64,000 nt of DNA from Hemibagrus wyckioides (taxonomy: Eukaryota; Chordata; Actinopteri; Siluriformes; Bagridae): NCBI RefSeq assembly GCF_019097595.1, contig NC_080719.1, forward strand, positions 16,017,501 to 16,081,500, given 5' to 3'. Below, one piece after another: positions 58,295 to 64,000 of this stretch. A model generated the notes under the pieces. That model searched no databases. It had not been told where the DNA came from and was given only the letters and a program-made list of their open reading frames with translations. The first letter of the stretch is position 1. Each line of letters opens with the position of its first letter. A program made the position numbers and the translations under genes.

Positions 58295-58811
58295 GCATAA
58301 CATTATGACCACCTGCCTAATATCGTGTTGGTCCCCCTTTTGCTACCAAAACACAACTAACTGCCATGCACTGTGTATTCTGACACCTTTCCATCAGAAC
58401 CAGCATTAACTTCTTCAGCAATTTGAGCAACAGTAGCTCGTCTGTTGGATCAGCACACACAGGCCAGTCTTCACTCCCCATGTGCATCAATGAGCCTTGG
58501 CCGCCCATGACCCTGTCGCCAGTTCACCACTGTTCCTTCCTTGGACCACTTTTGATAGATACTGACCACTGCAGACCGGGAACACCCCACAAGAGCTGCA
58601 GTTTTGGAGATGCTCTGATCTTCTAGCCATCACAATCTGGTCCTTGTCAAACTCGCTCAAATCCTTACACTTGTCCATTTTTCCTGCTTCTAAGACATCA
58701 ACTTTGAGGACAAAATGTTCACTTGCTGCCTAATATATCCCACCCACTAACAGGTGCCATGATGAGGAGATAATCAGTCTTAGTCACTTCACCTGCAGTT
58801 TATAATGTATA
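58295..58811 (-). mobile_element. Non-autonomous Tc1-like remnant
   Basis: The left end ATAACATTATGACCACCTG is matched imperfectly by the inverted right end (CACCTGCAGTTTATAATGTA). Inside, the minus strand carries the start of a transposase, [20 protein letters not shown], which matches the Tc1-type helix-turn-helix N-terminus, then shifts frame. The catalytic domain is missing. Confidence 0.75.
58487..58678 (-). pseudogene. Tc1-like transposase N-terminal fragment, broken
   Basis: From ATG 58678 the frame matches the Tc1 DNA-binding domain for about 20 residues. It then loses similarity through a frameshift; [20 protein letters not shown] is the out-of-frame reading of the linker. No DDE catalytic residues remain. 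Confidence 0.7.
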
Positions 58812-59282
58812 GTGACTTTTGCAGTGTTAACAACATCTAAATAAAAAAATATTTTCTGTAACTTGTAACTATTTAGAGGTTAAAGGCACGCACAGATTAA
58901 GCATGCAAATACTGAAAAGCAAAGCTAGACATACCTTAAGAGATAGTGTACTGTAAGAAATCCAATAACAACTTGCCTTGCGATAATTTATTCATCTCAA
59001 TGCAAACCTTAGTGATCTTACTGGAACTGAAAGAGAATAGATGGAGGGAAGGTGATTGAAAAAGACAAAGAGAGAAAGAAAGAGCAAGAAAGAAGAAAAG
59101 ACTTTAAAATGGTTAAAAACAATTTTGAGGTTTTTATGAAAAAAAGTAAGAATTTTAACACCCTTTAAGGATTATTGGTTTTCCTTATGAGAATGAATAC
59201 AACAGATGTACCAATATTTATGAACAACCTCTTTAAATTGAGGTACAGGAATGGAAATCAGAAAATACAAGAACAATTCAAC
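58812..59282. other. No feature recognised
   Basis: AT-rich sequence with an AAAGA-rich stretch at 59060-59100. No exon or repeat boundary could be supported. Confidence 0.5.
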
Positions 59283-60272
59283 TTATATGTCATGTACAAA
59301 TTCATCTGCAATCTTGTAGAAAGGCAGCTTCATCAGATGTTTGACCTTCTGAGACATCGTTTTCAGTTTTTCTTTCTTCTGCTCTTGGCTCTCTGGGGTC
59401 TTTCCAAGGGACAGGAATATTAAATCTTAGTTAATGCACCTAACATAACTGTTCTGGATTGCTGCTCTCTGTTCTGGAGGGACTTCTTCTGTGCCAGACT
59501 CATCAATGGGATGCTTTTGTTCTTGTGTTTTTGGTGTCATAGATCGCTTTACATTTTCAATCCTACATTGCAGTTGCTTAACTAAAGAGTGATACTCCTG
59601 CTCGATCACGTCTCTCTTTATTACGTCTGGCAGAGATTTCGAATATTTTGCCACTATTTTTTGGCAAAGTAGAATTCCTTCTACTTGGACAAGAACTTTT
59701 TCACATCATCTCATCCAGAAACCACAATCCAGAGCATCATTTCCTCTCTCTATTGACTGTATCAGTTCCTCTGGGAACTTACCCAGTGGTATCAGAAAGC
59801 AACTCACCCAGTCTATATCAGGGCTTTGGAAGCTGTTGGAAAACTTCTTGGTACAACAAACTGGTATAGGACGAGGTTCTGGCAAGACACCAACAGATGA
59901 GCTAATAGTTTCAGGAGTTTGCCCTACAAAACACATATGCGTGCGCACACACACACACACATACACAAAGAACTAACAAGAACATGAATGTTTCAATGTT
60001 TCCGATTGTTTAGGTCAGCTGTTTTGGGTACTGGTTGTATTTCGTACTGCAGTATCATGTCTTACCTCTCAGCTTCCAAGCCGCAAGGATTTATCTGGCT
60101 TGAACTGGCCTCAACACTGGTAGCATATCGGCTTCATCATTTTAAAATCATCAAAGTTCACCACACCAACAGATTGCAAGATCTCTTCTAAAATATTTTT
60201 TGTCATCTCTGGAAGGTCAGACAAGACCTCAGTGATGTAGAAGTGTAAAAAAAAATTCCAAGTCAGTCGTTT
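59283..60272 (-). pseudogene. Remains of an unidentified multi-exon protein gene
   Basis: Two blocks read like coding sequence. The upstream block (60272-60066) lies between a TTGATTCCAG acceptor and a GAGAG|GTAAGA donor and includes YITEVLSDLPEMTKNILEEI, but needs a frame change after DDFKM and probably one in a run of nine T. The downstream block (acceptor GTTTTGTAG, first base 59923, to a TAA at 59283) stays in one frame for 641 nt with PEELIQSIERGNDALDCGFW, VIKRDVIEQEYHSLVKQLQ and KLPFYKIADEFVHDI, broken by a TGA at 59708-59706 and a TAA at 59429-59427. I do not recognise the family. The frame may alternatively be restored by unrecognised short introns. Confidence 0.55.
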
Positions 60273-60664
60273 CTGGAATCAAGAAAGTAGTAATTAGACA
60301 TTTAGAAGTAACACTGTACATATAATCGGAGCCTCTTAGTGTAGATTTTTATTTTTGCACATCTAAAAAAAACTGCTGCTGCTTTCATATTTCAAAAAGT
60401 ATTTTATAATTTTTACTAAGCATATCTGAGCATTTTTTTTAGTATATTAGACCATATTTATTTAGAAAGTACACAGTGTTTCAGTGGAATGACTTAAGAA
60501 TGTATGATGGTTAAGGATAAAAATCTACCACGTCATTAATGTTAAGACACAGCTAAATTCTGTTTGTTTGTTTGTTTTTTTTAACTTTTCTATTGTATTT
60601 CATTTCTGAAATACAAAAAGGAGAAAAGAAAGAAAGAACTGACAGGTCACCAGACGCTTCACAT

Positions 60665-60985
60665 TGTCACGAGGCCTGAACGCCAGAGGGAGCCGTCGCC
60701 CGAATATTAACTGTTTCTGTTCACTTCCAGTTCTATGACCTATATAAACCGCACGCTATCCTAGTTTCATTGCGAAGCATTGTTTCCTTTGTGTTACCTG
60801 CCAAGCCTTGATTTATCTATAGTCTCGTTTCCTCGTGTATGACCTTGCTCGTTTTTCTTCTGACTTCGTTTCTTGGACTAGCGTTTTGGTTTTGACTTTC
60901 TCTTCATTGCTTTCTGGTTTTCGACTCTATCTTTTCCGTGACCTCGACCAAGATCTTAGCCTTTGGCCCTTTACCTCATCCGCGT
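60665..60985 (+). repeat. Candidate 5' LTR and leader of Ty3/Gypsy element
   Basis: It begins TGTCACGAGG, a common fish Gypsy LTR start, and has a TATA-like TATATAAACC at 60741 about 75 bp in. It runs to the gag ATG at 60986. The 3' LTR is off the window, so the LTR end and primer-binding site are not defined. Confidence 0.5.
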
Positions 60986-61759
60986 ATGGATTCTAATACC
61001 CCTACGTCTGACGGGACGTTACAGAATGCTTCGCCAGAAATGAGTCCAGCGGATATGCAAGCGGCACTGTGGCGGCAGAGCGTCCTTATTCAAGCTTACC
61101 AGGCGGAGGTCGACGTGCTGAGGGCAGCTAACCACCAGCTCCAGCAGCAGCCACTGGATCAGGCAGCCGCTGCCGCGCCAGCGCATGACACCCACCGCGA
61201 ACTTCCTCGTTTTGCCCTTCCTGAGAAGTTTGACGGATCCGCCGATCGTTGCCGAGGTTTTCTTCGTCAGTGTGATAACTATTTCGCTCACCAACCTGAA
61301 GCTTACCGTGACGAAAGAACCAGGTGCGCGTTCATATTATCCTTACTAACTGGTAGAGCGCTAGATTGGGCAGCAGCAGTTTGGGATTCTGACCCCCAAG
61401 TTAAATCATCCGCCGATTATTTAGCTAATTTTATAAGGGAAGTGTTCGAATACCCAGCGGGCGGCAAGGATGTTTCCGTTCAGCTGCTGGAATTACGCCA
61501 GGGGAGGGACGCCGCCGCGGATTATGCTATAAAATTCCGCACGTTGGCAGCGCAGTCGGGATGGAATGACACTGCACTCATGGCGGTCTTCCACGAGGGG
61601 CTCAGCCCGGAGTTACAAGCTGAAATGGCATGCCGCGACACGAACGTCACGTTGTCCCAATATATTTCCACTGCCATCCGTCTGGATAACCTGCGTCGCC
61701 AGCACCGCCCTACAGCCACCGCCTCACGCCCCCTGCCGCGTTACAAAATGGAGGAGTGA
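60986..61759 (+). pseudogene. Gag of Ty3/Gypsy element, ends early at TGA
   Basis: Start chosen at ATG 60986 (MDSNTPTSD). A coiled-coil-prone N-terminal part is followed by a retrotransposon Gag capsid-like domain with [20 protein letters not shown], a [18 protein letters not shown] segment and [13 protein letters not shown], the pattern of Sushi-type Gag. The frame stops at TGA 61757-61759 just before the zinc knuckle, which follows in the same frame. The stop could be a CGA-to-TGA change. Confidence 0.88.
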
Positions 61760-62650
61760 CCGCACACAGAGAATTATTCTGAACCCATGCAGCTGGGAAG
61801 GGCACGAGTCACAGCAGAGGAGCGTGAACGGCGTATTAAACTCAACCTCTGCTTCTACTGCGGAAAACCCGGTCATAGAGTGCTCCGATGTCCTGAAAAA
61901 TCATCTATGCCACAGGTAGAAAACATAGTTCACTTGTCCAAAGTTTCTCTTCCGGCATATCTTCTCCTTGCTCATTCTCAGTTTTTTGTCACAGCACTAA
62001 TTGACTCGGGCTCGGCGGTCAATCTCATGGACGAGATGCTGGTGCGCGATCTACACATCCCCACAGTCCCATGCATTCCCCCGCTCAGAGTGACTGCCAT
62101 TGACGATCAGCCCATCGGAGGGGGCCTCATTTCTCGGCAAACCCAACCTATCAACCTCCAACTTGGATTATTCCATCATGAGCGTTTATCGTTCTTTGTC
62201 ATCTCCTCCCCGTCCAACCCCATAGTGCTGGGCCTTCCATGGCTACAGCTTCACGACCCAGACATCTCCTGGAAGGACAGTGACCTCCGAAAGTGGGCCC
62301 CTTTTTGCATAAAGAACTGTTTTTTGAACCGCACTCCACGTCCATGCCTCGCTACTTCCATTGAAAGCCCAGCTTCGTCCAGCCCCACTTTGCTCCCTCC
62401 TGAATACTACGAACTACGTGAAGTGTTTAGTAAGGAAAAAGCAGCCAGGCTCCCACCACACAGACCATGGGACTGCACCATTGAACTCCTCCCCAATGCC
62501 GTCCCTCCCAAGAACCGAGTTTACCCTCTCTCCATCCCAGAAAAGAAAGCTATGGAGGACTACATCGAAGAAGCCCTTGCAGTGGGTTATATACGGCCCT
62601 CTACATCTCCGGCGGCGGCGGGTTTCTTCTTTGTGGAAAAGAAGGATTGA
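61760..62650 (+). pseudogene. Zinc knuckle and aspartic protease segment of Gag-Pol
   Basis: Same frame as gag. It has a CCHC knuckle ([15 protein letters not shown]), an aspartic protease active site ([13 protein letters not shown]) with a downstream VLGLPWL, and the start of reverse transcriptase ([23 protein letters not shown]). It ends at TGA 62648-62650, where related elements usually have Gly. It has no start codon of its own near the 5' end other than an internal ATG at 61787. Confidence 0.88.
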
Positions 62651-64000
62651 GGGCTCCGCCCATGCATTGACTATCGCGGTTTGAACGCTATCACCGTGCC
62701 CTACCCTTATCCTCTCCCCTTAGTTCCAACCGCCCTTGAACAACTACAAGGGGCCAAGGTGTTCACCAAACTCGACCTACGCAGTGCCTACAACCTGATC
62801 AGGATAAGAGAAGGGGACGAATGGAAGACTGCTTTCCACACCACTAATGGACACTACGAGTACCTAGTCATGCCTTACGGGCTCACCAACGCCCCGGCAG
62901 TGTTTCAATCCATGATAAATGAGATATTCAGGGACATGCTCCACAGCCACGTAATAGCCTACATTGATGACATTTTGATCTACTCAACAGACTTGAAACT
63001 ACATGTTTCCCACGTTCGAGCAGTCCTCCACCGCCTGGCAACCCATAACCTCTTCGTGAAGTTGGAGAAGTGTGAGTTCCACCGTTCCTCCATCACGATT
63101 CTCGGTTACGTGATTTCACAAACGGGGGTGGAGATGGACCAGTCAAAAGTATCCGCGATCATGTCCTGGCCTGAGCCCACCAATATTAAAGGCCTCCAAC
63201 GATTCCTGGGGTTTGCTAACTTTTATCGCCATTTCATCCGGAACTATAGCACCATAGCCAGTCCCCTGACCTCGTTATTAAAGGGGAAACCACAGAAACT
63301 AAAATGGACTGATCAAGCCCGAACTGCCTTCGATAAGCTTAAGCACAGCTTCTCCTCCGCCCCTATACTCCGACATCCACGACCCGACTTACCTTTTACA
63401 GTAGAAGTGGACGCCTCGAACAGCGGGGTGGGAGCAGTACTTTCTCAACACCAACCAGAGTCCGGCAAACTACATCCCTGTGCCTTCTACTCTCGGAAAC
63501 TAACACCGGCGGAATTGAATTACGACGTGGGCAATAAGGAACTTCTAGCTATGAAGGTTGCCCTCGAGGAATGGAGACATTGGTTGGAGGGGGCAGCTCA
63601 CCCGTTCCTCATACTCACAGATCACCGTAACCTGGTGTACCTCCGTGAAGCTAAGCGCCTCAACCCACGCCAAGCCAGGTGGGCCTTATTGTTCTCACGG
63701 TTCAAGTTCACGGTCACCTATCGTCCCGGCACAAAGAACGGGAAAGCTGACGCTCTCTCCAGAATCCACGAGGTCAGCGAATCACCCTCACACCCCAGTA
63801 GTATACTCCCACCATCCGTTTTAGTAGCCCCCATTCGTTGGGATTTCATAGGAGAAATCGAAAGGGCTTACACCTCCGAGGCTCCCCCCCCAAATTGTCC
63901 CCCCTCCAAACGTTATGTTCCCACCATGTACCGTCTAAGACTGATCAGGTGGACGCACGAATGCCCCAGCTCCGGCCACCCCGGCATCCATCGTACGGCC
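62651..64000 (+). pseudogene. Reverse transcriptase, RNase H and integrase start of Gag-Pol
   Basis: The frame is open from 62651 to the edge. Reverse-transcriptase motifs are [11 protein letters not shown], the catalytic YIDD (62960-62971) and [11 protein letters not shown]. RNase H motifs are [28 protein letters not shown] and LTDHRNL, then [14 protein letters not shown]. The last residues ([15 protein letters not shown]) resemble the integrase zinc-binding domain. No frameshift was found. The rest of integrase and the 3' LTR lie outside the window. Confidence 0.9.

Larger units (their letters stand above)
60665..64000 (+). mobile_element. Ty3/Gypsy (Metaviridae) LTR retrotransposon, truncated by window edge
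   Basis: The order is candidate LTR, gag, zinc knuckle, protease, reverse transcriptase, RNase H and start of integrase, all in one plus-strand frame, and it continues past the right edge. The domain order and gag type resemble fish Sushi-like elements. Two in-frame TGA codons are the only breaks found in about 3 kb, so the copy is fairly young though probably not functional. Confidence 0.93.

Noticed and set aside
63558..63824. 88-codon ORF in the Gypsy element
   Set aside because: It is an alternative frame over the RNase H region; the Gag-Pol frame explains the sequence.
1..64000. CRISPR arrays, bacterial operons, rRNA or tRNA genes
   Set aside because: No spaced direct-repeat array, no ribosomal sequence and no complete tRNA cloverleaf was seen; the tRNA-like boxes belong to SINE copies.

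Overview
The window is vertebrate, almost certainly teleost, nuclear DNA. It has small exons with GT-AG introns, one intron of about 22 kb, AT-rich spacers full of CA, GA, AAAT and TAA microsatellites, and typical fish repeats: Tc1-like transposons, a tRNA-derived SINE, LINE tails and a Ty3/Gypsy element. The species cannot be named from the sequence.

Three multi-exon genes can be built from splice signals and reading-frame phase. (1) polrmt, mitochondrial RNA polymerase, minus strand: the first four coding exons lie at 8460..5643, and no later exon was recognised in the left 5.6 kb. (2) fgf22, plus strand: a complete three-exon gene at 16002..39845. It is head-to-head with polrmt, the arrangement known from the human POLRMT-FGF22 locus. 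(3) An unnamed kinase gene, minus strand, 56246..53141. A 435-residue product is assembled from two tiny exons and one large intronless catalytic exon. It has a novel-PKC (epsilon/eta-like) kinase domain with no C1 or C2 domain, behind a start that looks N-myristoylated and polybasic. This is the most unusual object in the window.

Layout: 1-5.6 kb, intergenic or polrmt intron with two adjoining Tc1 elements, one with an intact transposase. 5.6-8.5 kb, polrmt 5' exons. 8.5-16 kb, polrmt-fgf22 intergenic, with a direct duplication that straddles polrmt exon 1. 16-40 kb, fgf22, mostly intron 1. 40-52 kb, gene-poor DNA with two palindromic MITE-like elements, one split by a retroposon with a 14-bp target duplication, and an inverted TCF/LEF-type site pair. 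About 52.3-52.4 kb, a CpG/NRF1-type promoter and probable first exon. 52.5-56.4 kb, the kinase gene. 57.7-58.8 kb, LINE and Tc1 remnants. 59.3-60.3 kb, remains of an unidentified minus-strand gene broken by stops and frameshifts. 60.7-64 kb, the 5' part of a Ty3/Gypsy retrotransposon that runs off the right edge, with gag-pol in one frame interrupted by two TGA codons.

polrmt acts in mitochondria, fgf22 is a secreted ligand and the kinase is probably membrane-tethered. No shared pathway is evident; the polrmt-fgf22 pairing is positional.
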